DNA from: Caminicella sporogenes DSM 14501
GTDB taxonomy: Bacteria; Bacillota; Clostridia; Peptostreptococcales; Caminicellaceae
Assembly (NCBI RefSeq): GCF_900142285.1
Contig: NZ_FRAJ01000019.1
Coordinates: forward strand, 1 to 47,949
Direction of reading: 5' to 3'
Length of the DNA: 47,949 nt
Below, one piece after another: positions 24,250 through 32,436 of the stretch. The translations under genes and the position numbers were made by a program. Numbering within the stretch: position 1 is the first letter of the stretch; each line of letters begins with the position of its first letter. A model generated the notes under the pieces. That model saw only the letters and a program-made list of their open reading frames with translations, searched no databases and was not told the DNA's origin.

Positions 24250-25278
24250 TTGGTTAGTTATTTTGGTAATTTATTTGTAAAATTAAATCCTTTTGCTATA
24301 TTGATTATAGCTGCAATTCTTGGAATTTTAGGAGCTTCATTAGTTATAAATGCCATTTTACATAAGAGGTATAAAGTTTTACAGTGGGATTTGGAAGATG
24401 ATAACAATAGAAAGCAAGCTATATTTGAAAGTAAGGTTTTAAATTCAATTGTTGATGATTATAAGATGGCAGCTAGTTTGAATAAAGAAATCAATACTCA
24501 AGCAATAATTGAAAAACATTTTAACAATCAACTCAGCTTTCTTTATTTATGTGAAAGATTTGTTAAATGGTCTGTATCTCTTATGATAGTATTAGGACTG
24601 TTAGGTACTTTTTTTGGATTAACTCTTTCAGTTGGAAGACTTGTTGAATTGTTATCTTCAAGTGGAAATACTGATGTTTTAGAAAGCATGGATTCAGTAG
24701 TGGGAGGACTTATTAATTCTGTTAAAGGAATGTCAGTTGCGTTTATTACGTCATTATTTGGTATTGCATCATCAATAATATTAACAGTGGTGAATATAAT
24801 TTTTAATGTAGAACAAAAAAGAGAAGCTGTAATGATTGAGATAGAAGAATACTTAGATAATGTTTTATCTAATAGTATAGATAAAGGTGAAATAAAGTCT
24901 GATAGTTTACAAGGAGTTCAAATGGCTTTTTCAGTTGAAGAATTTACAACTAAACTTGAAAATGCCATTAAGGAGATAACTGATGTATTGAGTTATAGAT
25001 TTGCATCAGCAACAGGCAATATAGAAGAATTTTCATCATCACTGCTTAAAAGTGTTGAAAAATTTGATGATTCATTAAAGACTTTTGCTGAAAATACAAG
25101 AGATTTTTCGGAGTTTAACTATCATTTAAAAAATAATATACAGAGAATGAGTATATGCTTTGATGACTTTACAGAGGATTTGAAGAAAAATATTAATAAT
25201 ATGTCCAATATAAGTAGTCAAGTTGAAAGATTGTCAAAGTCAATTGATAATCTTACAGAAAAAATAGACAGGCTTTAA
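24250..25278 (+). CDS. MotA/TolQ/ExbB-family channel protein, ZorA-like
   Basis: This 342-residue membrane protein has three hydrophobic segments (about 11-37, 90-116 and 148-187). The second carries the MotA/TolQ GLLGTFFGLTLSVG motif and the third VKGMSVAFITSLFGIASS. After the last helix comes a cytoplasmic tail of about 150 residues, predicted as long helices (coiled-coil-like repeats of Phe/Leu and Ser/Asp). MotA-family proteins form the five-subunit ring of a proton- or sodium-driven stator. The long C-terminal tail resembles ZorA of the Zorya defence system, though it is shorter. TTG start with AGGGGG about 7 nt upstream. The partner gene follows after 24 nt. Confidence 0.82.
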   Translation: MVSYFGNLFVKLNPFAILIIAAILGILGASLVINAILHKRYKVLQWDLEDDNNRKQAIFESKVLNSIVDDYKMAASLNKEINTQAIIEKHFNNQLSFLYLCERFVKWSVSLMIVLGLLGTFFGLTLSVGRLVELLSSSGNTDVLESMDSVVGGLINSVKGMSVAFITSLFGIASSIILTVVNIIFNVEQKREAVMIEIEEYLDNVLSNSIDKGEIKSDSLQGVQMAFSVEEFTTKLENAIKEITDVLSYRFASATGNIEEFSSSLLKSVEKFDDSLKTFAENTRDFSEFNYHLKNNIQRMSICFDDFTEDLKKNINNMSNISSQVERLSKSIDNLTEKIDRL

Positions 25279-25302
25279 TCCATTGGGATTAGGAGGAAGG
25301 CA

Positions 25303-26256
25303 ATGAAAATTCGGAGAAGGTATTTTAGAAAAAATGATACGGAAAACTTCTGGCCTGCTTTTACCGATTTGATTTCTACTATAGCTTTAATTTTATTTTT
25401 TCTCATGCTTTTAGCATATATACAAAATATTATTTCTGGCAGAAATCTTGAATTTGCAAAGAAACAGTTAATAGATACTCAAAAAAGACTTGAAGAGTCA
25501 AATTTGGAAATAAGCAGAGCAGAGAAGAAATTGAGGCTTTTAAGGGATAAACTTGATGAGGTAAAAGCAGAAGTTGAAGAAGGAGAAATAGCTTTAAAAT
25601 TATCTCAGGAGCAAATAGAAGAACAAAAGAAAATAATAGCAGAAAGTAATAGAGAACTTGGACAGCTCAGAGCAAAGCTTCAAGGTATAGCAGTTTTAAG
25701 ACTTGATGTTTTAAAAAAAGTGAAAAGTTCAGTAGAAAAGCAGTTGGGTAAAACTAATGATAGAGGAGAAGAACTTGTTTCAATAGGAGATAATGGTAAT
25801 ATTATTATTAATGAAGGTCTTGTATTTGACTATAACTCATACAAGATAAAACCTGAGGGTAAAAAAATTCTCGATCAATTAGCAAGAGCATTTGAAAAAG
25901 TATTAGAAGACAGCAGTATAAGAAGCAATATAGATGCTATAAATATACAAGGACATACAGATGATACAGGAAGTTCAGAATATAACAGAGAGCTTTCAGC
26001 AAAAAGAGCTACAGCTGTAGTTAATTATCTTATGAAAAGTAATAAAAAATTGGAAAGCAAGTATGGAAGGTATTTTGTGGCAAGTGGTTATTCTGAATTT
26101 AGACCAATAGCTTTAGGTAATACTGACAGGGATAGGGCAAAAAATAGAAGAATAGAAATATCTATAATACTTAAAGATTCTCATATACAAAATGTAATTG
26201 ATGATTATTTAAAAGAATCACAGGATTTTATTAATAATCAATTTAATAATAATTAA
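25303..26256 (+). CDS. MotB/ZorB-like protein with OmpA peptidoglycan-binding domain
   Basis: A 317-residue protein. Residues 16-40 form the plug/transmembrane helix, with the ion-binding aspartate D22 in FWPAFTDLISTIALI, as in MotB and ZorB. Residues 45-145 form a long charged coiled coil (Glu/Lys/Arg-rich), longer than in ordinary ZorB. Residues 165-300 form the OmpA-like domain, with GHTDDTGSSEYNRELSAKRA giving the meso-DAP-binding Asp and Arg positions. It would anchor the channel protein to peptidoglycan. ATG with AGGAGG about 7 nt upstream. Terminator at 26259-26291. Neither flagellar genes nor zorC, zorD or zorE are adjacent. Confidence 0.85.
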   Translation: MKIRRRYFRKNDTENFWPAFTDLISTIALILFFLMLLAYIQNIISGRNLEFAKKQLIDTQKRLEESNLEISRAEKKLRLLRDKLDEVKAEVEEGEIALKLSQEQIEEQKKIIAESNRELGQLRAKLQGIAVLRLDVLKKVKSSVEKQLGKTNDRGEELVSIGDNGNIIINEGLVFDYNSYKIKPEGKKILDQLARAFEKVLEDSSIRSNIDAINIQGHTDDTGSSEYNRELSAKRATAVVNYLMKSNKKLESKYGRYFVASGYSEFRPIALGNTDRDRAKNRRIEISIILKDSHIQNVIDDYLKESQDFINNQFNNN

Positions 26257-26258
26257 TT

Positions 26259-26291
26259 TAGGCTGGGGAAATTTTGCCTAGTCTTTTTTTT
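26259..26291 (+). terminator. Terminator after the ZorAB-like pair
   Basis: A 5-bp stem TAGGC/GCCTA (26259-26263 with 26276-26280) has a 12-nt loop and is followed by eight Ts after GTC. It ends the two-gene unit, so the next gene is transcribed separately. Confidence 0.7.
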
Positions 26292-26466
26292 ATAAAGATT
26301 AAAGTGATAAAATTGAAAAAATGTGAATATGAAAATTAAAGATTAAATATAATTTTAATAAAGTTAAATTAATTTAAAGTTATTTTACATTTTATGATAT
26401 AATCCATATGTAAAGGGAATTATATTATAATAAAAGTAGTGATTTAAGTTTAAATGAGGTGGCTTT

Positions 26467-27387
26467 ATGGAAATCGGAACCATAAAAATACTGTTAATAG
26501 AAGATAGCAACTTTGATGCACGTATAATTAGCGATATGCTTACAAATATTGAAAGTAAAGATTTTATAAAAACACAATTTAAAATATCTTGGGTCAAAAA
26601 TTTATCACAAGCTCTTGATATTCTTGAAAAAAACTACTTTGATATAATTTTATTGGATTTGACTTTGCCTGACAGTATGGGCATTGATACATTAAAAAAA
26701 GTAAATACAGAGTTTCCAGAGGTTCCGATTATAGTTATGACAAGCCTTAATGATCATATTATTGCAATTAATGCAGTAAAAAGTGGAGCACAAGATTATT
26801 TAATAAAAGGGCAGTTTAATACTAATTTGTTATTAAGAGCTATATATTATTCTATTGAACGACATAAAATGCTTGTAGCTCTTAGGAGTATGGCACTTAT
26901 AGACCAATTGACAGGTCTTTATAATAGACATGGTTTTATGAATCTTGCTCAGCATCATATTAAACTGGCAAAGAGAAAAAACAAAGATTTATTGATAATG
27001 TATTGTGATTTAGATAATTTAAAGTATATAAATGATAATTATGGGCATGTTGAAGGCGATAATATAATTAAAGATACAGCTAATATATTAAAGAGTACTT
27101 TTAGAGAATCTGATGTTATTTCTCGCTTTGGCGGAGATGAGTTTGTAGTTTTAGCTATTGATGTAAGTAGAGAAGTGATATGCAAATTAATTGACAGACT
27201 TGAAAAAAATATTAGGGAACATAATAAAAATATGAAAAAACCTTATAAGATTTCGATGAGTATAGGTGTAAAAGTTTTTAATCCCAATTGTTCAGATGAA
27301 ATAGAAGAGATTTTAAATGAAGCTGATAGACTTATGTATAAAAACAAGAGATTGAAAAAGAAAGGAAAAAGGCTATTTCCATGTTGA
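26467..27387 (+). CDS. Response regulator with diguanylate cyclase (REC-GGDEF)
   Basis: This 306-residue soluble protein has a receiver domain (1-125) and a GGDEF domain (about 140-300). Acidic pocket E12-D13, phosphorylation site D64 (LLDLTLPD) and the conserved lysine in AQDYLIKG are present. The active site GGDEF is intact at 222-226, and the product-inhibition site R213-E-S-D216 stands five residues before it. It should synthesise c-di-GMP upon phosphorylation and be inhibited by it. The cognate kinase is not adjacent. ATG with GAGGTGGC about 6 nt upstream. The terminator hairpin at 27367-27405 overlaps the last codons. Confidence 0.93.
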   Translation: MEIGTIKILLIEDSNFDARIISDMLTNIESKDFIKTQFKISWVKNLSQALDILEKNYFDIILLDLTLPDSMGIDTLKKVNTEFPEVPIIVMTSLNDHIIAINAVKSGAQDYLIKGQFNTNLLLRAIYYSIERHKMLVALRSMALIDQLTGLYNRHGFMNLAQHHIKLAKRKNKDLLIMYCDLDNLKYINDNYGHVEGDNIIKDTANILKSTFRESDVISRFGGDEFVVLAIDVSREVICKLIDRLEKNIREHNKNMKKPYKISMSIGVKVFNPNCSDEIEEILNEADRLMYKNKRLKKKGKRLFPC

Positions 27388-27405
27388 CTCGGAAATAGCT
27401 TTTTT
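27367..27405 (+). terminator. Terminator overlapping the end of the REC-GGDEF gene
   Basis: GGCTATTTCC (27371-27380) pairs with GGAAATAGCT (27391-27400, one G-T), followed by six Ts. The stop codon lies in the loop. Confidence 0.85.
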
Positions 27406-27477
27406 ACATATTGTATAAAGTTTTTATTTATACAATAAATAATGAATATTAAAATTTTATAAAAAAGTTGGATAAAA

Positions 27478-27506
27478 TTGACACTATGTTTTTAGTTTGA
27501 TAATAT
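27478..27506 (+). promoter_or_regulatory. Promoter of the chemoreceptor gene
   Basis: TTGACA at 27478-27483, 17-bp spacer, TAATAT at 27501-27506. The predicted start lies about 44 nt before the ATG. Confidence 0.65.
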
Positions 27507-27556
27507 ATACCTATAATGGGTATATGTTATTTTTATTTGTTTGGGGGGATTATTGA

Positions 27557-29017
27557 ATGTTTGGGAAAATAAAGTATTTAAAAGATTTAAGGAGAATAAT
27601 TGATATTTTTGATAAGGGAAGTACAGAAGATGTAAGAAAAATTAAAATGAATAAAAATCATATAGTGGATACAATAATAAAACTTGTAAAAACTATTAAA
27701 TTATATTCACCAAATGTAAAAGAATTGATAAAAGGGATTTATAGTGTTGCTACTAAGATAAGTACTTTTAATGTTCAATTGTTAACTTTTTCAAAAGATT
27801 TAGAAAAATCATCAAGTACATTAAAGGAAGCATCTGAATGTACACTTGCAGCTATTCAGCAAACTAATACGAGTATGAATTCAGTATCTGCAGCTTTATC
27901 TGTAAACCTTAAAGTTATAGATGATATTTCTCAAAAATCTGAAAAGATGTATGATGCAACTGAAAAAAATTTAGAGATGTTAAGTAAGATAAAGAAAAAG
28001 AGCAGTGAAGTATCAGATAGTGCAAAATCAATGGAAAATGATATGAGGAGTTTATTTCAAGTTATAAATGAAATAAAGGAAATAGTTGGAGTAATAAATA
28101 ATATTGCAGCTCAGACTAACATGTTAGCTTTGAATGCAAGTATTGAAGCTGCAAGGTCAGGCGAACATGGAAGGGGGTTTGCTGTAGTAGCTGAAGAAAT
28201 TAAAAAGCTATCTGAGAATACAAAAAGTCAGCTAAATGACATAGAAAAGTTGATGAATGAAATAGAAAGTGCATCTAATAAGAGCATTGAAAGCGTACAG
28301 TCTACTATCAGTTCTATTTCAGATATGAATGAATTTACACATGAAATGGAAAAGGCTTTTAAAGTAAATATGAAATCAGCAGAAGATGTAAAGGAAAATA
28401 TAAAGAAAATATTTTCAGTGATTGAAGAAATAAGTGCTTCAAGTAAAGAAGTGAGTACTTCGATGAATATGGTAAGCAAACAGTCAGAAGATTTAAGTTT
28501 TTTAGCAAATGATTTGTTGAAAAAAGCAAATACAGCTAAGAATTTAGGTAGTTTAGTGAGTGAAATAGAAGATAAAATATCAAATCTAGCTAAAGTTAGT
28601 GGTATTATAAATGAAAATGAGTATTTTAAAATGGAAAATGAAGATTTTATAAATTTTATAGATGTAGTTATAAAATCTCATAAAAAATGGGTTAATAATT
28701 TAAGTGAAATGGCAAAAACTATGACAATAAAACCTATTCAGACAAATGGAAGAAAATGTACATTTGGACATTTTTATTATACTACATTTCCTATTAATTC
28801 TGATATAAAGAAAATATGGGATGAAATAGATGAAATACATTTAAATCTTCATAATATTGCTCATGAAGTTATTGAATATATTGAAAGTGGAAATAGAGAG
28901 AAAGCACTTTTAAAAGCAAATGAAGCATTAGATGTTTCAAATAAAATTATAAATATGTTCAATGAAATTAAATTAATTGCCGAAAAATTAAATGAAGATG
29001 GAAAATCTGTATTTTAG
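27557..29017 (+). CDS. Soluble methyl-accepting chemotaxis protein with CZB zinc-binding domain
   Basis: This 486-residue receptor lacks any membrane helix. Residues 1-60 are a helical lead, about 60-340 the coiled-coil signalling domain with the hairpin tip [20 protein letters not shown] and GFAVVAEEI, and about 370-480 the CZB domain. The CZB zinc ligands are H375 (SHKKW), C401 (KCTFGHFYY), and among H428, H432 and H436. CZB receptors sense zinc or, through the zinc-bound Cys, hypochlorite and other oxidants. GGGGGG lies about 8 nt before the ATG. It is followed 11 nt later by thpR. No cheA or cheW is in the window. Confidence 0.93.
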   Translation: MFGKIKYLKDLRRIIDIFDKGSTEDVRKIKMNKNHIVDTIIKLVKTIKLYSPNVKELIKGIYSVATKISTFNVQLLTFSKDLEKSSSTLKEASECTLAAIQQTNTSMNSVSAALSVNLKVIDDISQKSEKMYDATEKNLEMLSKIKKKSSEVSDSAKSMENDMRSLFQVINEIKEIVGVINNIAAQTNMLALNASIEAARSGEHGRGFAVVAEEIKKLSENTKSQLNDIEKLMNEIESASNKSIESVQSTISSISDMNEFTHEMEKAFKVNMKSAEDVKENIKKIFSVIEEISASSKEVSTSMNMVSKQSEDLSFLANDLLKKANTAKNLGSLVSEIEDKISNLAKVSGIINENEYFKMENEDFINFIDVVIKSHKKWVNNLSEMAKTMTIKPIQTNGRKCTFGHFYYTTFPINSDIKKIWDEIDEIHLNLHNIAHEVIEYIESGNREKALLKANEALDVSNKIINMFNEIKLIAEKLNEDGKSVF

Positions 29018-29028
29018 AGGTGTTTAAT

Positions 29029-29583
29029 TTGAGAGTTTTTATAGCTATAGAATTATCAGATGATGTTAAAGATTATATAGAAAAAAGACAGAAGATAATT
29101 AAAAAATACAGTGAAAAGGGAAATTTTTCTTATAGAGAAAATTTTCATTTGACATTAAGATTTATTGGAGAAGTAGATTATGATGAAATAGAAAGGATTA
29201 AAACAGCTGTTAATGAAACAGCATGTATAAATAAAGAGTTTTATTTACAGTTAGGGGAACTTGGATATTTTCCGAGAAAAAATAAAAAAATTATATGGAT
29301 AGGGATAAATAAAGGGCATAAAAATCTAAGAAGTTTATTTAATAATTTGGAGAAAAATTTAGTAAAGCAGGGTTTTAATAGAGAAGAGAGAGGTTTAAAA
29401 CCCCATATAACTATAGGTAGAGAAGTAGTTATGCGAAATGAATTTGATTATATAAAAAAACAAGTAAATATAGAACCTTTAAAAATTTTGGTAGATAAAA
29501 TTTCTTTGATGGAAAGTACTAGGATAAATGGAAAATTAACTTATATACCAATATATACTAAAAATATGTTAAGCTATAGATAA
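29029..29583 (+). CDS. thpR: RNA 2',3'-cyclic phosphodiesterase ThpR (LigT-like)
   Basis: This member of the 2H phosphoesterase family opens 2',3'-cyclic phosphate ends of RNA. The two catalytic HxT motifs are H40-L-T42 (FHLTLRFIGE) and H126-I-T128 (KPHITIGR). The length of 184 residues is typical. The start is TTG 29029, since AGAGGTG (29016-29022) lies about 6 nt upstream; a GTG at 29020 falls within that ribosome site. It follows the chemoreceptor gene with no terminator and is likely co-transcribed. The terminator at 29571-29606 begins inside the last codons. Confidence 0.92.
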   Translation: MRVFIAIELSDDVKDYIEKRQKIIKKYSEKGNFSYRENFHLTLRFIGEVDYDEIERIKTAVNETACINKEFYLQLGELGYFPRKNKKIIWIGINKGHKNLRSLFNNLEKNLVKQGFNREERGLKPHITIGREVVMRNEFDYIKKQVNIEPLKILVDKISLMESTRINGKLTYIPIYTKNMLSYR

Positions 29584-29606
29584 TAAATATCTATAGCTTT
29601 AGTTTT
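29571..29606 (+). terminator. Terminator overlapping the end of thpR
   Basis: AAGCTATAGAT (29571-29581) pairs perfectly with ATCTATAGCTT (29589-29599), followed by T-rich TTTAGTTTT. Confidence 0.75.
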
Positions 29607-29678
29607 ATATATTAAATAAATTTTATATTTAAATGATATAAAGCTATTTAATTGCAAATTTATACTATGTAAAAATAT

Positions 29679-29708
29679 TTAACAGATATTTAACATAGTT
29701 AGTATAAA
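29679..29708 (+). promoter_or_regulatory. Pho-box-like direct repeat and promoter of the phoB-like gene
   Basis: Two perfect TTAACA repeats (29679-29684 and 29690-29695) are spaced by 5 bp, an 11-bp period. This is the layout of Gram-positive PhoP/PhoB sites. The first doubles as a -35 with an 18-bp spacer to TATAAA (29703-29708). It suggests that the downstream regulator controls its own gene. Confidence 0.65.
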
Positions 29709-29743
29709 ATTAATTTATAAAACAAGTTAAAAGGAGAGTTGTT

Positions 29744-30424
29744 ATGGGAAAGAGAATTTTAGTTGTAGATGATGAACATCATATTTTAGAGTTAATACAG
29801 TTTAATTTAGAAGTTAATGGATTTGATGTATTGACTTGTGATAATGGTGAAGATGCAGTAAAAATATCAAAAGAAGAAGAGATAGATTTAATAATACTTG
29901 ACTTGATGCTTCCCGGAATAAATGGAATAGAAGTATGTAAAATGATAAGAGAAAAATATCATTCAGATGTTCCAATTATAATGCTTACTGCTAAAGGAGA
30001 AGAAAGAGATAAGATACAAGGATTAGAGATAGGTGCTGATGATTATATAACAAAGCCGTTTAGTATAGGAGAACTTATAGCAAGAATAAAGGCTGTACTT
30101 AGAAGAACAGAAGATAAAAGTAAAATAAACGATAAAGTTATAAAAGTGAAAAATATTGTAATAGATACTGAAAAGCATGAAGTTCAAAGAGATAATGAAA
30201 TATTAGAACTCACTTTAAAAGAATTTGAACTTTTAAAAATGTTGGCTTTAAACAGAGGAAAAGTTTTATCAAGAGATGTAATATTAGATAAAATATGGGG
30301 ATATGAATATTACGGAGATACAAGAACTGTAGATGTTCATATTAGGCATCTGAGAAAGAAAATAGGAGATACTAGTGGTGAATTTATAGAAACCGTTAGA
30401 GGTGTAGGTTATAAAATGAGATAG
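29744..30424 (+). CDS. OmpR/PhoB-family response regulator (PhoB-like)
   Basis: This 226-residue regulator has a receiver domain (1-120) with D9-D10, phosphoacceptor D53 (ILDLMLPGING) and TAKGEERDKIQGLEIGADDY, then a winged-helix domain (about 130-226) with LTLKEFELLKMLA and TRTVDVHIRHLRKKIG. These are typical of PhoB/PhoP. ATG with AAGGAGAG about 7 nt upstream. It pairs with the downstream PhoR-like kinase (8-nt gap). The TTAACA repeats upstream support a phosphate-starvation regulator, but no pst or alkaline phosphatase genes are in the window. Confidence 0.92.
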   Translation: MGKRILVVDDEHHILELIQFNLEVNGFDVLTCDNGEDAVKISKEEEIDLIILDLMLPGINGIEVCKMIREKYHSDVPIIMLTAKGEERDKIQGLEIGADDYITKPFSIGELIARIKAVLRRTEDKSKINDKVIKVKNIVIDTEKHEVQRDNEILELTLKEFELLKMLALNRGKVLSRDVILDKIWGYEYYGDTRTVDVHIRHLRKKIGDTSGEFIETVRGVGYKMR

Positions 30425-30432
30425 GTGATGAG

Positions 30433-32208
30433 ATGAAGAAGAAAATATTTGTAACTTATATTATTTTATTACTTTTGGAAACTATTCTTACAGGGCTTTT
30501 TTCTCTCAGTTTTATAAAAATGAGCTATTTGAGTAATATAGAAGAAATGCTTATTACAGATGGTAATTTAGTAAATAAAATGGTAGAAGATAAGATAAAG
30601 GAAAAATATTTTAAAGATATTGATTTTTCAAAGCTTGCTAAAGAATATTCAAAGCAAATAAATGCTCGTATAACATTTATAAATAGAAATGGTGTTGTGG
30701 TAGGGGATTCGGAAATTGATAAATCTGATTTAAAAAATATTGAAAATCACATGAATAGACCGGAAATAAAAAAAGCACTTAAAGGTATTATAGGTAAAAG
30801 CCAAAGATATAGTAGTACTTTGGATATTAATTATTTGTATGTTGCTGTTCCAGTAGTTAAAGATGGCATTATTTATGGGGTAACAAGATTGGCATATCCT
30901 TTAAATAAGATAAATAAAATTTACTTTAATTTTATAAAAAAAATTGTAATATCAATGGTTATTGGTGTAGCTGTAGCAATGCTTCTTGGTTATAGATATA
31001 TAAACAGAATTACAGAACCTATTAAAGAAATAACTGTTACAGCACAAAAAATATCAAATGGAGATTTTAGCAGTAGAGTTTATGTAGAAAGTGAAGATGA
31101 AGTTAAAATACTTGCTGATACATTTAATTTAATGGCAGAGAGATTAAATAATAATATTTCTGAACTTCAGGATAAAAATACAAAACTTAAATCGATATTA
31201 ACAAGTATGAAAGAAGGTTTAATAGCAATTGATAACAGTAATAGAATAATCTTAATTAATTCACCGGCTAAAAAACTTTTTAATATAGAAAAAGAAGATG
31301 TTTTAAAAGAAGAAATTTTTAATTTAATTAACAATGAAGAATTAAAAATTTCTTTGGAAAAAATCATCAATGATAATGATTTAGAAAAGATAGAAGTTGC
31401 TATTGATGAACCAGAAATGAGAATATTAAAGATATATAAATATCTTATAAAATTGAATCAGGACCCAAACAGAATTATAGGTAAGCTCATACTAATTGTT
31501 GAAGTTACAGAGATGAGAAGACTTGAAAAAATGAGAACAGAATTTGTTGCAAATGTTTCCCATGAACTTAAAACACCTTTGACATCTATATTGGGATTTG
31601 TCGAAACTTTGAAAAATGGAGCTATAGATAATGAAAAAGTTAGAGATAAGTTTTTAAATATTATAGAAATTGAAGCAGAAAGATTAACGAGATTAATAGA
31701 TGATTTGCTTACACTATCTGATATAGAAAGTAATAAGCTTAGCTCAAATAAAAAAGAATATATAGATGTTTATGAAGAAATGATACAAATAAAAGATATG
31801 ATGGAAGAGATAGCAAAACAAAAAGATATAGAATTTATTTGTGAAATTCAAGAAAGTTTACCTAATATATACGGAAATAGAGATTGGTTTAAGCAGATGA
31901 TTATTAATTTAGTGGATAATGCAATAAAATACACACCAGAAGGTGGAATTGTAAGAGTTTCTGCTTATGAAAAGGAAAATAGTATATTTATTTCTGTAAA
32001 AGATACGGGTATAGGTATTCCTAAAAAAGATATACCTAGATTATTTGAAAGATTTTATAGGGTTGACAAGGCTAGGTCAAGAAAAGTAGGAGGAACGGGA
32101 CTTGGACTTGCAATAGTAAAGCATATAGTTTTATCTTTTGGCGGAAAAGTCGATGTGTATAGTGAGGAAGGTAAAGGTGCTGAATTTTTAGTTAAAATTC
32201 CCCTTTAG
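30433..32208 (+). CDS. PhoR-like membrane sensor histidine kinase
   Basis: This 591-residue kinase has an N-terminal helix (about 7-28), an extracytoplasmic sensor (about 30-165), a second helix (about 170-188), HAMP (190-243), a PAS domain (about 250-355), HisKA and HATPase. The phosphorylated histidine is H377 in FVANVSHELKTPLTS. The ATPase has DNAIKYTPEGG (N box), DTGIGIPKKD (G1), FERFYRVDKARS (F) and GGTGLGLAIVKH (G2), all intact. It is directly downstream of the regulator. The domain order matches PhoR/ResE of Firmicutes; phosphate sensing is inferred from its partner's promoter. Confidence 0.92.
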   Translation: MKKKIFVTYIILLLLETILTGLFSLSFIKMSYLSNIEEMLITDGNLVNKMVEDKIKEKYFKDIDFSKLAKEYSKQINARITFINRNGVVVGDSEIDKSDLKNIENHMNRPEIKKALKGIIGKSQRYSSTLDINYLYVAVPVVKDGIIYGVTRLAYPLNKINKIYFNFIKKIVISMVIGVAVAMLLGYRYINRITEPIKEITVTAQKISNGDFSSRVYVESEDEVKILADTFNLMAERLNNNISELQDKNTKLKSILTSMKEGLIAIDNSNRIILINSPAKKLFNIEKEDVLKEEIFNLINNEELKISLEKIINDNDLEKIEVAIDEPEMRILKIYKYLIKLNQDPNRIIGKLILIVEVTEMRRLEKMRTEFVANVSHELKTPLTSILGFVETLKNGAIDNEKVRDKFLNIIEIEAERLTRLIDDLLTLSDIESNKLSSNKKEYIDVYEEMIQIKDMMEEIAKQKDIEFICEIQESLPNIYGNRDWFKQMIINLVDNAIKYTPEGGIVRVSAYEKENSIFISVKDTGIGIPKKDIPRLFERFYRVDKARSRKVGGTGLGLAIVKHIVLSFGGKVDVYSEEGKGAEFLVKIPL

Positions 32209-32436
32209 TCTTTTTTTTATTGATAAAGTTTTGATTTTTTTAATAAAAATTTCAATGTAGATATAATAAATCGCATGGTACAACAAAAAAATATTTATTT
32301 CGACAAATTTTAGGGTATATAGAATAATAAAATTTATAAAAATTTTTAAATTTAATTAAATTTTTTAATTGAACTATTTATTTATTGTTAAAGACCTTTT
32401 CAGATAGGTATTTTTTATAATTAAGGGGAGAATATT

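Noticed and set aside
24250-27387. A complete Zorya defence system
   Set aside because: Only the ZorA- and ZorB-like genes are present. The next gene, after a terminator, is a REC-GGDEF protein; no zorC, zorD or zorE product is seen.
32180-32220. Hairpin and T-run after the PhoR-like gene as a terminator
   Set aside because: GAATTTT/AAAATTC is all-AT-rich, inside the last codons, and separated from the T-run, so it is not convincing.
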